Positions 29,132-37,148 of a stretch of 64,000 nt of DNA are shown piece by piece. The translations under genes and the position numbers were made by a program. This stretch comes from Chitinophagaceae bacterium (lineage in GTDB: Bacteria > Bacteroidota > Bacteroidia > Chitinophagales > Chitinophagaceae): assembly GCA_903642275.1 (NCBI GenBank), contig CAHJWK010000001.1:48910-112909 (forward strand). The letters run 5' to 3'. Each line of letters starts with the position of its first letter. Position 1 is the first letter of the stretch. The notes beneath the pieces are model-generated. The model was not told where the DNA came from. It ran no database searches and saw nothing but the letters and a program-made list of their open reading frames with translations.

Positions 29132-29932
29132 TCAGAATTGGTTGTTCAGCAATGCAACTATTAGCGAAGCATTACTTTCATTCAGTAAACGATGACCTGC
29201 ATCTATTGTTGTGATGTGCACGTTAGCAACATTTTTAAAAACATCAGCATGCTTACTTAAAATTATTCTGTCAAATTTTCCAAATAAAAATTGCATGGTA
29301 ATATTTTTTTTAGCGCTTATTTTTTTTATAGCATGAACATTAGGCTTAAACTTTTTCATGCATGTCCATCTTTTATACAATAACAATCTTTCGCTTTTAT
29401 CATCTAAATAACAATGAACAAATTTTATAAAGCTTTTGTTCAGCAGGTTTGTTTTATCAGCTATACCAAGAAAGAAAAAAAGGTATTCAGGATGTTGCAT
29501 AGTAAACGCAAACAATTTATTGCCAAGCCAGGTTTGTGTTGTAAACCAGTACCAGAAATTGATATGCAAGCCATCCGGCGCAATTAAAACAATGTATTCA
29601 AATTTATCAGGAAATTTTTGCAGGAAGTATAAAGATAACCTGCCGCCGAAACTATAAGCAAGCAAAGAAAATTTTTGATTTGGATAGATGCTATTGAAAA
29701 GATTTAATAAGTCTTCCGCTGTAAATAATGCTTTTTCATTCCAGGTTGTGGCACCATGAAACGGAACATCAATCGCATACATTGTATAAGCAGAGCCGAT
29801 ATATTTTTCTAAAAAAGAAAACGATGCGCCATCTTCCCCATATCCATGCAAACAAAACAAAATCTTTTCGCCATTGCCGTATTTATAATAAGTGACAGAT
29901 GAATTTTTAAAGTTGATTTTTTGCATCAGCAT
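29132..29932 (-). CDS. Alpha/beta hydrolase
   Basis: 266 residues of alpha/beta-hydrolase fold. The oxyanion segment is CLHGYGEDGASF. The nucleophile elbow is AYSFGG, with Ala at the first Gly position of GxSxG. The acid is probably Asp in LFGKFDRII, and the base His in DAGHRLL near the C-terminus. The triad therefore looks intact. No signal peptide is seen, so it is likely cytoplasmic. It is the first gene of an operon with a membrane glycosyltransferase, and diverges from marR. Substrate unknown; esterase or thioesterase activity is possible. Confidence 0.75.
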   Translation of the reverse strand: MLMQKINFKNSSVTYYKYGNGEKILFCLHGYGEDGASFSFLEKYIGSAYTMYAIDVPFHGATTWNEKALFTAEDLLNLFNSIYPNQKFSLLAYSFGGRLSLYFLQKFPDKFEYIVLIAPDGLHINFWYWFTTQTWLGNKLFAFTMQHPEYLFFFLGIADKTNLLNKSFIKFVHCYLDDKSERLLLYKRWTCMKKFKPNVHAIKKISAKKNITMQFLFGKFDRIILSKHADVFKNVANVHITTIDAGHRLLNESNASLIVALLNNQF

Positions 29933-29960
29933 TACATCGTCATAAATTTTTAAACAATTA

Positions 29961-29990
29961 TTGCAGATGCGTTAAAGATATATAATTTTG
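29961..29990 (+). promoter_or_regulatory. marR-acyl-CoA dehydrogenase promoter
   Basis: TTG at 29961-29963, a 19-bp spacer, then TAATTTTG at 29983-29990. Both boxes and the spacing match the Bacteroidota sigma consensus. Transcription should begin near 29996, inside the palindrome that follows. Confidence 0.7.
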
Positions 29991-29992
29991 AA

Positions 29993-30012
29993 ATAGTTGC
30001 ATAAACAACTAT
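29993..30012. promoter_or_regulatory. Palindromic MarR operator
   Basis: Perfect arms ATAGTTG and CAACTAT around a 6-bp centre. The site covers the predicted transcription start and ends at the base before the marR ATG. A MarR dimer bound here would block initiation, so autorepression is expected (inference from position and symmetry). Confidence 0.7.
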
Positions 30013-30462
30013 ATGCCGGTTAACCAGTTTAAGAGAGGAGAATTATACAGCGTTATAAACGGTATGGCAAGCACTGCTGTTGCAAGAAAACTGCAGAAGC
30101 ATTTTCGTGTTGCCGGGCTTGAGATAACGATTGAGCAATGGACGGTTCTATATCATTTATGGAAAGAAGATTGCTTAAGCCAGCAGGAATTATGCAACCG
30201 CACTTTCCGTGATAAGCCAAGCACCACAAGGCTGATACATAATCTTGAAAAACAAAAACTGGTAAAGCGTTCATCCCACAAAAATGATAAGCGCGTTAAC
30301 ATGATTTGTTTAACAGAAGCCGGCCGTGCATTGCAGGAAACAACATTAACACTTGCCAGTCAAACTATGGATGAAGCATTAACCGGCGTTAAGAAAGAAC
30401 ATATTGAAATAGTGAAAACTGTGTTGCAAAGAGTGTATGATAATCTCAATAACCATATATAA
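30013..30462 (+). CDS. MarR family transcriptional regulator
   Basis: 149 residues with the winged-helix layout of MarR: an N-terminal dimerisation helix, the recognition region LSQQELCNRTFRDKPSTTRL (~residues 55-75), the wing with SSHKNDKRVNMICLTEAGR, and C-terminal helices. The ATG directly follows a perfect palindrome and a good promoter, so it likely represses itself. The acyl-CoA dehydrogenase gene begins 20 bp after its stop, which makes fatty-acid or acyl-CoA sensing plausible (inference). Confidence 0.85.
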   Translation: MPVNQFKRGELYSVINGMASTAVARKLQKHFRVAGLEITIEQWTVLYHLWKEDCLSQQELCNRTFRDKPSTTRLIHNLEKQKLVKRSSHKNDKRVNMICLTEAGRALQETTLTLASQTMDEALTGVKKEHIEIVKTVLQRVYDNLNNHI

Positions 30463-30482
30463 TCAAGCTTAAAAAAATCATT

Positions 30483-32273
30483 ATGGAAGCTGTTGAAACA
30501 AAAACCATATTAAAAGGTGGTGAATGGTTAATTAAAGAAAGCAATCCATCAGAAACTTTCATACCCGAAGATTTTAACGAAGAGCAACACATGATTCTTG
30601 ATATGTGCCGCCAGTTTGTAAAAGCAGAAGTATTTCCTGTGCTTGAAAGAATAGATAAACTTGAACCGGGATTGATGCGTTCATTGCTTACCAAAGCTGG
30701 TGAACAAGGTTTAATGGCAACCGCTATGCCTGAAGAATATGGCGGCATTGCAAAAGATTTTGTTACATCAACCATAATCAATGAAGGCCTTGGCGATGCA
30801 TTTTCTTTTTCAGTTGCAATATCGGCACACACAGGTATTGGCACTTTACCAATATTATATTTTGGAACGGAAGAACAAAAACAAAAGTATCTTCCAAAGC
30901 TTGCCAGCGGTGAATGGATTGGCGCTTATGGTTTAACTGAACCAACCAGTGGCAGCGATGCATTGGGAGCTAAAACAGCAGCACGTTTAAGCGATGATAA
31001 AAAATATTATTTGTTGAATGGACAAAAGTGTTGGATAACAAACGGTGGCTTTGCTGATGTATATACCGTGTTTGCAAAAGTGGATGGTGATAAGTTCACC
31101 GGCTTTATTATTGAACGCGGTTTTGAAGGTTTTACGCAAGGACCCGAAGAACATAAGATGGGTATTAAAGGTTCATCAACTGTACAGTTATATTTCCAAG
31201 ATTGCAAGGTGCCGGTTGAAAATGTGTTAGGTGAAATTGGCAAAGGCCATCTCATCGCTTTCAACATATTAAACATCGGCAGATTAAAATTATGCGCTGC
31301 TACAAGCCAAGGCGCAAAAGGTGCGCTCAACATGTCAATTGAATATGCTATAACACGTGAACAATTCAAACAATCTATTTCAAACTTTGGTGCCATCAAA
31401 GAAAAGCTTGCAGATATGGCGATTAAAGTGTTTGCCAGTGAAAGCAGTTTATACCGCACTGCTGCATGGATTGATGATAAAGAAAAAGAATTAGCCGCCA
31501 ATGGTAAAACATATACCGAGGCTTTGCTTGGCGCTGCAGAAGAATATGCTATTGAATGTGCGATATTAAAAGTGTTTGGAAGTGAGGTGTTGAATTTTGC
31601 GGCTGATGAAGGCGTGCAGATACATGGTGGCAATGGTTTTAGTGATGAGTATCTTATTTCAAAAGTGTATCGCGATAGCCGCATCAACAGAATTTATGAA
31701 GGCACGAACGAGATAAATCGTTTGCTTATTCTTGATATGACCTTAAAGCGTGCCATGAAAGGCAGGCTTGACCTGATGGCACCTGCAATGACTGTTGCAA
31801 ATGAATTAATGAGCATTCCTGATTTTAATAATGATGATGAAGGTGCATTTGCAGAAGAGAAAAAGTATGTCATCAATTTTAAAAAAGCAATTTTACTGGT
31901 TGCAGGTGCTGCTGTTCAAAAGCTCATGATTAACCTTGATAAAGAACAGGAAGTGCTGATGCATATTGCTGACATGGCAATTGATACATTCGTTGCAGAA
32001 AGCTGTTTGTTGCGCACTATAAAACTTGCAGACAAATCAGGCCAAGACAGTATATCAATACAAAAGGATATTACGCGTTGTTTTATTTATGATGCCGCTG
32101 ACCGCATCAATACAAATGCAAAGAATGCTTTAAATGCTTTTGCTGATGGAGACGAATTAAGAATGATGCATATCGGCATAAAGCGTTTTACAAAAGTGAA
32201 TCCGTTGAATACAAAAGATGCAAAACGCAGGATTGCAGCCATGTTAATTACCGATAAAGAATATTCGCTTTAA
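30483..32273 (+). CDS. Acyl-CoA dehydrogenase, long form (VLCAD-like)
   Basis: 596 residues. The N-terminal helical domain is followed by the FAD-contacting AYGLTEPTSGSDALG (~residues 148-162) and WITNGG (~184), then the C-terminal helical domain with the signature QIHGGNGFSDEY and IYEGTNEINRLL. The Glu in YEGTNE is the expected catalytic base. About 170 extra C-terminal residues, as in VLCAD and bacterial long-chain enzymes, explain the length. It oxidises acyl-CoA to trans-2-enoyl-CoA in beta-oxidation and passes electrons to ETF. It is cotranscribed with marR. No thiolase or hydratase genes are adjacent. It ends one base before the convergent fur-like gene. Confidence 0.85.
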   Translation: MEAVETKTILKGGEWLIKESNPSETFIPEDFNEEQHMILDMCRQFVKAEVFPVLERIDKLEPGLMRSLLTKAGEQGLMATAMPEEYGGIAKDFVTSTIINEGLGDAFSFSVAISAHTGIGTLPILYFGTEEQKQKYLPKLASGEWIGAYGLTEPTSGSDALGAKTAARLSDDKKYYLLNGQKCWITNGGFADVYTVFAKVDGDKFTGFIIERGFEGFTQGPEEHKMGIKGSSTVQLYFQDCKVPVENVLGEIGKGHLIAFNILNIGRLKLCAATSQGAKGALNMSIEYAITREQFKQSISNFGAIKEKLADMAIKVFASESSLYRTAAWIDDKEKELAANGKTYTEALLGAAEEYAIECAILKVFGSEVLNFAADEGVQIHGGNGFSDEYLISKVYRDSRINRIYEGTNEINRLLILDMTLKRAMKGRLDLMAPAMTVANELMSIPDFNNDDEGAFAEEKKYVINFKKAILLVAGAAVQKLMINLDKEQEVLMHIADMAIDTFVAESCLLRTIKLADKSGQDSISIQKDITRCFIYDAADRINTNAKNALNAFADGDELRMMHIGIKRFTKVNPLNTKDAKRRIAAMLITDKEYSL

Positions 32274-32690
32274 TCATTTGCAACTCTTGCAAACCCCATT
32301 CACCAATACATTTACCTGGTGTGTTGAAAAACCTTTTGGTATGGTAACTTTTGGAATATCTATATTATCAAGACAATAAGTGTTACCGCATTCATCACAA
32401 ATAAAATGTACGTGGTCATCATGATGATGGCCTTCGGTACATGTTTCTTTACACAGAGCATACATTACTGAATTATCTGCAGTTGGTATACTATGAATAA
32501 TGCCTTTATCAACAAAAGTCTGCAATGTGCGGTAAACAGTTACACGGTCAAAATTCTTACTGCTTATCTTTTCAATATCTGCATGAGAAAGCGCTTTATT
32601 ATGCTTTGTAAAGAGCTCTAAAATTTTTAACCTGCTTTCGGTAATGCTAAGCTGGCTGTGTTTTAATATGTCGGTAACTGCTTCTTTCAT
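32274..32690 (-). CDS. Fur family metal-responsive repressor
   Basis: 138 residues. The winged helix (residues ~10-75) includes TESRLKILELF and FDRVTVYRTLQTFVDKGII. The C-terminal dimerisation domain has a His-rich loop (GHHHDDHVHF), which usually contributes to metal binding, and two CxxC pairs (CDECG and CKSCK) that would hold a structural zinc. It cannot be split confidently into Fur, Zur or PerR; the CxxC pairs and His cluster fit Zur-like proteins. It lies 5 bp after the SCO gene in one operon. A TTGCAAC/GTTGCAA palindrome upstream of that operon is its probable operator. Confidence 0.85.
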   Translation of the reverse strand: MKEAVTDILKHSQLSITESRLKILELFTKHNKALSHADIEKISSKNFDRVTVYRTLQTFVDKGIIHSIPTADNSVMYALCKETCTEGHHHDDHVHFICDECGNTYCLDNIDIPKVTIPKGFSTHQVNVLVNGVCKSCK

Positions 32691-32695
32691 ATTAA

Positions 32696-33349
32696 TTAAT
32701 TTGCAAATGAAGTTCCTGAAGTAGTAGTTGCCGGTGGATGTTTTTCTTTTAATAAAGATGTAATATTATCCTGCAACAATTTTAATTCATCAGGCTTTAA
32801 AGCATCATACACTTGTCCACGCATATTGCCTGCCCTGTCAACCAACGCAATAAATTGAGAATGTAAAAACTGGTCATTGATGCTGCCAACATTATTGTTT
32901 GGGTCATCAATCATGTAACTGTTTCTTGCTGCAAGATATAAGCTGTCTTTTCTGCCGGTTAAGAAAACCCATTTATGCGTATCAACTTTCATTGAATCTG
33001 CATAATGTTTTAAACGTGCAGCAGAGTCTGTTTCAGGGTCACAGGTATGTGAAACAATCATAAAGTCAGGTTCATTTTTAAACTCATTATACACTTTGCT
33101 GAGATTGTTATTCATTATAGGGCAAACACCTTTGCAGGATGTAAAAAAGAAATTCACCGCACAAACTTTTCCAGCCATATTTTTTTGGGTGAAGATTTTT
33201 TTATCCTGATTGATAAATGTGAATGGCTGAACATAACCAATAATCGGCGCCTTGGATTTCCAGTTATCTGTTCCTGCAAAAACAAAAAATAAAAAAACGA
33301 TGGTAAGCAGTATAAAAAATGAACTATATAAAATGATTTTTCTGGGCAT
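32696..33349 (-). CDS. SCO1/SenC-type copper chaperone
   Basis: 217 residues with an N-terminal membrane anchor (~residues 5-25) and a thioredoxin-fold domain facing the periplasm. The copper ligands are visible: the Cys pair in FTSCKGVCPIMN (CxxxC) and a His in LHSQFIALVDRAG. SHTCDPETD is also typical. SCO proteins deliver copper to the CuA centre of cytochrome oxidase or act as thiol reductases. It is the first gene of an operon with a Fur-type repressor, which suggests metal control. A TAACTTTG box ends five bases before the ATG. Confidence 0.85.
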   Translation of the reverse strand: MPRKIILYSSFFILLTIVFLFFVFAGTDNWKSKAPIIGYVQPFTFINQDKKIFTQKNMAGKVCAVNFFFTSCKGVCPIMNNNLSKVYNEFKNEPDFMIVSHTCDPETDSAARLKHYADSMKVDTHKWVFLTGRKDSLYLAARNSYMIDDPNNNVGSINDQFLHSQFIALVDRAGNMRGQVYDALKPDELKLLQDNITSLLKEKHPPATTTSGTSFAN

Positions 33350-33354
33350 TCAGG

Positions 33355-33362
33355 CAAAGTTA
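33355..33362 (-). promoter_or_regulatory. -7 box of sco-fur operon
   Basis: TAACTTTG on the minus strand, five bases before the ATG at 33349. This predicts an almost leaderless mRNA. I see no good TTG at the expected distance. Confidence 0.5.
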
Positions 33363-33399
33363 TAAAAACTGCGGATGAATATTTGTTAACTATAACATT

Positions 33400-33416
33400 T
33401 TGCAACATTGTTGCAA
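33400..33416. promoter_or_regulatory. Fur/Zur-type palindromic operator
   Basis: Perfect 7-bp arms TTGCAAC and GTTGCAA separated by three bases, in the 89-bp region between the divergent sco-fur operon and merC-like gene. It overlaps the -33 box and spacer of the merC promoter. A1T-rich inverted repeats of this size are typical targets of Fur-family dimers. Confidence 0.6.
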
Positions 33417-33429
33417 TTGTATATTTTTG
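33400..33429 (+). promoter_or_regulatory. merC promoter
   Basis: TTG at 33400-33402, a 19-bp spacer and TATTTTTG at 33422-33429. The box ends nine bases before the ATG at 33439. Confidence 0.65.
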
Positions 33430-33438
33430 TTTGATTAG

Positions 33439-33825
33439 ATGAAACGCTTCTTACAAAATATAAGTTTAGACACGTTAGGTATTTCTGCTTCATTTATTTG
33501 CGCTGTTCATTGTGCGGTACTGCCTTTATTTTTCAGCAGCCTGCCATTGTTTGGTTTGGATGTTCTGCGCAATAAAATCTTTGAATATTCAATGATTGGC
33601 TTAGCGGGAATAATTGGATGTTTTGCTTTGTATCATGGTTATAAAAAACATCATCACAAAAAATTGCCTTTAATAGTTTTTGTTAGTGGCTTTATATTAT
33701 TAGCAGGAAAAGAAATTTTTCTTTCATTTGAATTGATATTACTTGCGCCGGCTGCATTGTTTATCATCACAGCACATATCTTAAACTTTCGCTTTTGCCA
33801 AAAAAATAAATCATTATCACACTGA
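33439..33825 (+). CDS. MerC-like membrane protein
   Basis: 128 residues with four predicted membrane segments. The first carries the paired cysteines typical of MerC (ASFICAVHCAVLPLFF, ~residues 18-33). A His-rich loop (YHGYKKHHHKKLP) follows the second segment. MerC proteins were first described as mercury importers. Chromosomal homologues in Bacteroidota are often under Zur control and may move other metals; the palindrome in its promoter and the divergent Fur-family gene support metal-linked expression. The transported ion is not known. Confidence 0.75.
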   Translation: MKRFLQNISLDTLGISASFICAVHCAVLPLFFSSLPLFGLDVLRNKIFEYSMIGLAGIIGCFALYHGYKKHHHKKLPLIVFVSGFILLAGKEIFLSFELILLAPAALFIITAHILNFRFCQKNKSLSH

Positions 33826-33847
33826 TGAATTTACCATTTGCCATAAC

Positions 33848-33859
33848 TTATCATGATAA
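33848..33859. promoter_or_regulatory. 12-bp palindrome upstream of the MFS gene
   Basis: TTATCATGATAA is self-complementary and lies 66 bp before the ATG at 33925. It may be an operator or chance; no other copy was noticed. Confidence 0.25.
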
Positions 33860-33924
33860 TTTAAACTTATTCTTTCTTGAGCTTTTTCGTAATAATTAGG
33901 TCGTACTTTACGTCAAATATCTAA

Positions 33925-35478
33925 ATGGCAACAGTTGCATTAAAAAGTGCTGAAGGCAGGTGGATAATGGCTTCAGCTATACTTGCATCATCAATGGCTT
34001 TTATTGATGGTACCGCACTTAATGTTGTACTTCCGGCTTTACAAAAAAATTTAAATGCAACAGGCACGGATTTATTCTGGTTGCTGAATGCTTACCTTTT
34101 AATGATTGCTGCTTTAACGCTGGTTGGTGGTTCATTAGGTGATAAGCTTGGGCGCAGGAAAATTTTCATGCTGGGTATCTTTATATTTATAACAGCATCT
34201 GTTGCCTGCGGCTTTGCACCCACTGTAAATTTTTTAATAGCGTTTAGAATAGTACAAGGCATCGGCGGTTCATTAATGATACCCGGCAGTCTTTCATTAA
34301 TCTCTGCGTCTATCAATGCAGAAGAACGCGGCAAAGCTATCGGTACATGGTCTGCTGTTACAACAATTGTTACAATGGGCGGACCAATACTTGGCGGCGC
34401 TTTGGCTGATGCAGGTTTATGGCGCTTTATCTTTTTTATCAATGCTCCTATCGGTATCGCAGCATTGATTATGCTTTTGCGAAAAGTAAAAGAAAGTATT
34501 GATGAAGATAGTGACCGCAGAATTGATTTTTCCGGTGCGATAGCAATCGCTTTTGGTCTTGCTTTATTAACCTTTGGTTGTTTGCGCATTCCTGAAATTG
34601 GATTTAATCATACAGAAGTTTATATTAGTTTGATAGCTGGCTTGGCAAGTCTTACCATTTTTATTTTGATTGAAAAAAAAAGCAAGCATCCGATGATGCC
34701 ATTAAGTTTTTTCAACAACAAAACGTTTACCGGCGTTAACCTACTTACTTTATTTTTATATGCAGGACTTGGCGGTGGAATGTTGTTTCTTTCGCTGAAT
34801 ATGGTGCAGGCACAAGGTTATAGCCAGTTGCAATCAGGACTTACATTTTTACCTTTTACCGTTTTAATGATAACCATTGCACGCTTTGCCGGCAGCTATG
34901 CAGATAAACACGGACCAAGACTTTTATTGATTGCCGGACCAGCGATTGCAGGCATGGGATTTATATTGTTATCATTGGTTAAACAAACGAGTGGCGCTGC
35001 GCAATACTGGTCAACATTTTTCCCGGGAATTATTGTGTTTGGATTTGGAATGTCTTTAACTGTTGCGCCTTTAACAGCAACTGTAATGGGTTCTGTGCCC
35101 GACCATTCTTCCGGTGTTGCATCAGGCGTAAACAACGCAATGACAAGAATAGCAAACGTATTTGCGAATGCAATATTCGGCGCATTGGCTGTCATCTTCT
35201 TTTTATCAGCATTACAAAAACAAATAAGCAATATCAATTTAAACTCAAAAGAAAAACAAATAGTAACTGCGCAGGCAGTGAATCTTGGCAATGCAAAAAC
35301 ACCCAAAAATTTAAACGATACTGATAAAGCTATTATTGAAAAAGCCTATCATGTAAGCTTTATTCATGTATATCAGAATATCATGCGCATATCAGCTTGT
35401 CTTGCATTTGCGGGTGCGTTAATGACGGTGATATTTGTGCGAAGTGAAGATGTTAAGAAAGAAAATAAACCTGATTGA
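33925..35478 (+). CDS. MFS transporter, DHA2 (14-TMS) drug efflux family
   Basis: 517 residues with about 14 hydrophobic segments. TM1 contains MAFIDGTALNVVLPAL, a hallmark of the EmrB/QacA group. The loop motif A is GGSLGDKLGRRKIFMLG (~residues 72-88). Motif C is recognisable in TIVTMGGPILGGALAD. These features point to a proton-driven exporter of drugs or toxic compounds in the inner membrane. No EmrA-type or regulator gene is adjacent, so the substrate is open. The broken TMEM175-type gene starts 52 bp after its stop. Confidence 0.85.
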   Translation: MATVALKSAEGRWIMASAILASSMAFIDGTALNVVLPALQKNLNATGTDLFWLLNAYLLMIAALTLVGGSLGDKLGRRKIFMLGIFIFITASVACGFAPTVNFLIAFRIVQGIGGSLMIPGSLSLISASINAEERGKAIGTWSAVTTIVTMGGPILGGALADAGLWRFIFFINAPIGIAALIMLLRKVKESIDEDSDRRIDFSGAIAIAFGLALLTFGCLRIPEIGFNHTEVYISLIAGLASLTIFILIEKKSKHPMMPLSFFNNKTFTGVNLLTLFLYAGLGGGMLFLSLNMVQAQGYSQLQSGLTFLPFTVLMITIARFAGSYADKHGPRLLLIAGPAIAGMGFILLSLVKQTSGAAQYWSTFFPGIIVFGFGMSLTVAPLTATVMGSVPDHSSGVASGVNNAMTRIANVFANAIFGALAVIFFLSALQKQISNINLNSKEKQIVTAQAVNLGNAKTPKNLNDTDKAIIEKAYHVSFIHVYQNIMRISACLAFAGALMTVIFVRSEDVKKENKPD

Positions 35479-35530
35479 AAACATTTTAATTATTGATTTG
35501 ATGAGTTTAAAATTATGGTATAACACATCA

Positions 35531-36141
35531 ATGACTAAATCAAGAACCGAAGCTTTCTCTGATGGTGTGTTTTCTATGCCATTACTTTATTAGTATTAAA
35601 CATCAAGCTGCCTGCCGAAAAAGCAAATTCAAACAAAGAGTTACTGCATTTATTAAAGCTGGCGTTTCGGAGCGTTTTAACTTTTATGTTTTCTTTTTTG
35701 GTAGTTGGAGTTTTCTGGGTAGCACATCACCGCATATTTCAGTTTATCAAACACATGAATCATTACCTGCTATAGAGCAATATTGTTTATTTAATGACAA
35801 TTGCAATTATTCCTTTTCCGGCTGCGATTCTTGCACAGCACCCTGTTTTACCAACGGCAGTTTTATTTTATTCCGTTGTACTGCTCATAGTAGGCCTGCA
35901 GCATTTTTTTGTACTTTGGTATATCCGAAAGCATGAACAAGTTAGAACGGATGAGTTTAATGAAACTTTATTTAGAAGCGCAAGCAGAACAGCTGCAGTT
36001 GGACCTGTTTGTTATTTATGTGCAGTTATTTTTAGTTTTATAACGCCAGTGTTAAGTTTCATTGCTATAATCTTTGCACTTGCTTTTTATATGTTTCTTG
36101 CGCCGTTTTTATTGAACAGAAAAAAAGAAAATGCAGCTTAA
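35531..36141 (+). pseudogene. TMEM175/DUF1211-type channel gene with frameshift and nonsense codon
   Basis: The ATG at 35531 starts MTKSRTEAFSDGVFS, the signature N-terminus of DUF1211/TMEM175 potassium channels. After residue 15 one base seems lost near 35576-35578; the family expects SIAITLLVL, and the +1 frame gives exactly IAITLLVLNIKLPAE. That frame runs on through FWVAHHRIFQFIKHMNHYLL to a TAG at 35773-35775 where the family normally has Trp. It then continues in the same frame (SNIVYLMTIAIIPFPAAILA to KKENAA) to 36141. The repaired length (~203 residues) equals the family norm. With two lesions it cannot make a full channel. A second product from ATG 35794 is possible but would lack the filter helix. 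Confidence 0.8.
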
Positions 36142-36633
36142 TTACAGGCTTTGTATCTTTTGAATTATACCTGTTGAAGAAAAATTCTGAATGATTGGAT
36201 TGGTTAAAACACTACCGCCGTTTGCAATAACTTCTTTTGCGCCAACGATAGTTTCAATTGTGTAATCACCACCTTTTATTAACACATCAGGCATTACTTT
36301 TTTAATGAGTTCAAGCGGCGTATCTCCTTCAAAAATTACTACTGCATCAACAATTAATAAAGATGCAATGATAAGTGAGCGGCTATGTTGATTATTGATG
36401 GGACGATTTTCGCCTTTTAATTTTTTTACGCTGACATCAGCATTAACACCAACCACTAAAACATCAGCTTCTTTGGCTGCCTGCGATAAAGAATAGATAT
36501 GACCTTCATGCAGAATATCAAAGCATCCGTTGGTAAAAGCAATGCGTTTGCCTTTTATCTTTTTTGCATTCACCCACGCTTCAATATCGCTGAAAGCAAT
36601 AATCTTTTCATTAACCGCATCAATATTTTTCAT
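36142..36633 (-). CDS. rfaE2: D-glycero-beta-D-manno-heptose 1-phosphate adenylyltransferase
   Basis: 163 residues, the stand-alone cytidylyltransferase-like domain found at the C-terminus of HldE. The nucleotide-binding signature FTNGCFDILHEGH (HxGH, ~residues 32-44) and the later DVLIKGGDYTIETIVGA and FSSTGIIQKI are intact. It transfers AMP from ATP to heptose-1-phosphate in the ADP-heptose pathway for lipopolysaccharide inner core. The kinase half is not adjacent. It ends directly against the TMEM175 remnant and lies 54 bp after the panD stop on the same strand. Confidence 0.85.
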   Translation of the reverse strand: MKNIDAVNEKIIAFSDIEAWVNAKKIKGKRIAFTNGCFDILHEGHIYSLSQAAKEADVLVVGVNADVSVKKLKGENRPINNQHSRSLIIASLLIVDAVVIFEGDTPLELIKKVMPDVLIKGGDYTIETIVGAKEVIANGGSVLTNPIIQNFSSTGIIQKIQSL

Positions 36634-36687
36634 GTTTGTTTTGGTTTCGCTTTTTACAATTTCTACTTCGTAAATCGTACCTTGTAT

Positions 36688-37032
36688 TTATAGTTTATTG
36701 CCTTCTTTCGGAAACACCAGCCAGGGCTTGAACTGCTTAGCTTCTTCGAAATCCATCGAGGCATAAGATATAACAATCACCACATCGCCAACTGCGCCTT
36801 GTCTTGCCGCAGGTCCGTTTAAGCAAACCGTTCCGCTGCCGCGTTTGCCTTTGATGATATACGTTTCAAGCCTTGAACCATTGTTCACATTAACAACCTG
36901 AATCTTTTCATTCTCAATTAAATTAGCTGCATCCATCAGGTCTTCATCAAGCGTTAAGCTACCCACATACTGCAGGTTTGCTTCTGTAATAACAGCACGA
37001 TGAATTTTCGATTTTAAAACTTCTATTCTCAT
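36688..37032 (-). CDS. panD: Aspartate 1-decarboxylase
   Basis: 114 residues, the full family length. The self-cleavage site is visible as YVGSLTLD: Gly24-Ser25 is cut to give the pyruvoyl cofactor on the alpha chain. The KSKIHRA N-terminus and [19 protein letters not shown] are also characteristic. The enzyme makes beta-alanine from aspartate for pantothenate and coenzyme A. A TAATTTTG promoter box lies seven bases before the ATG. Confidence 0.95.
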   Translation of the reverse strand: MRIEVLKSKIHRAVITEANLQYVGSLTLDEDLMDAANLIENEKIQVVNVNNGSRLETYIIKGKRGSGTVCLNGPAARQGAVGDVVIVISYASMDFEEAKQFKPWLVFPKEGNKL

Positions 37033-37039
37033 GGCGGCG

Positions 37040-37047
37040 CAAAATTA
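37040..37047 (-). promoter_or_regulatory. -7 box of panD
   Basis: TAATTTTG on the minus strand, seven bases before the ATG at 37032. This predicts a leaderless or near-leaderless mRNA. Confidence 0.5.
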
Positions 37048-37132
37048 GTGAACTTAAAATTATGAACTGCTTTAACCTTTCAATCTTAAACTTGTGGTCT
37101 TGTTGACATGCAGTCTCACCGACTTGCAGACT

Positions 37133-37140
37133 TAACTTTG
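37133..37140 (+). promoter_or_regulatory. -7 box of the FUSC-family gene
   Basis: TAACTTTG, eight bases before the ATG at 37149. No TTG lies at 19-21 bp upstream; the nearest TTG (37103) is 27 bp away. Confidence 0.5.
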
Positions 37141-37148
37141 CATTCTTC

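Noticed and set aside
35562..35936. 124-residue plus-strand frame in the TMEM175 region
   Set aside because: It is in the wrong frame and encodes a Cys/Phe-rich sequence without relatives, whereas the channel signature is read in the other frames.
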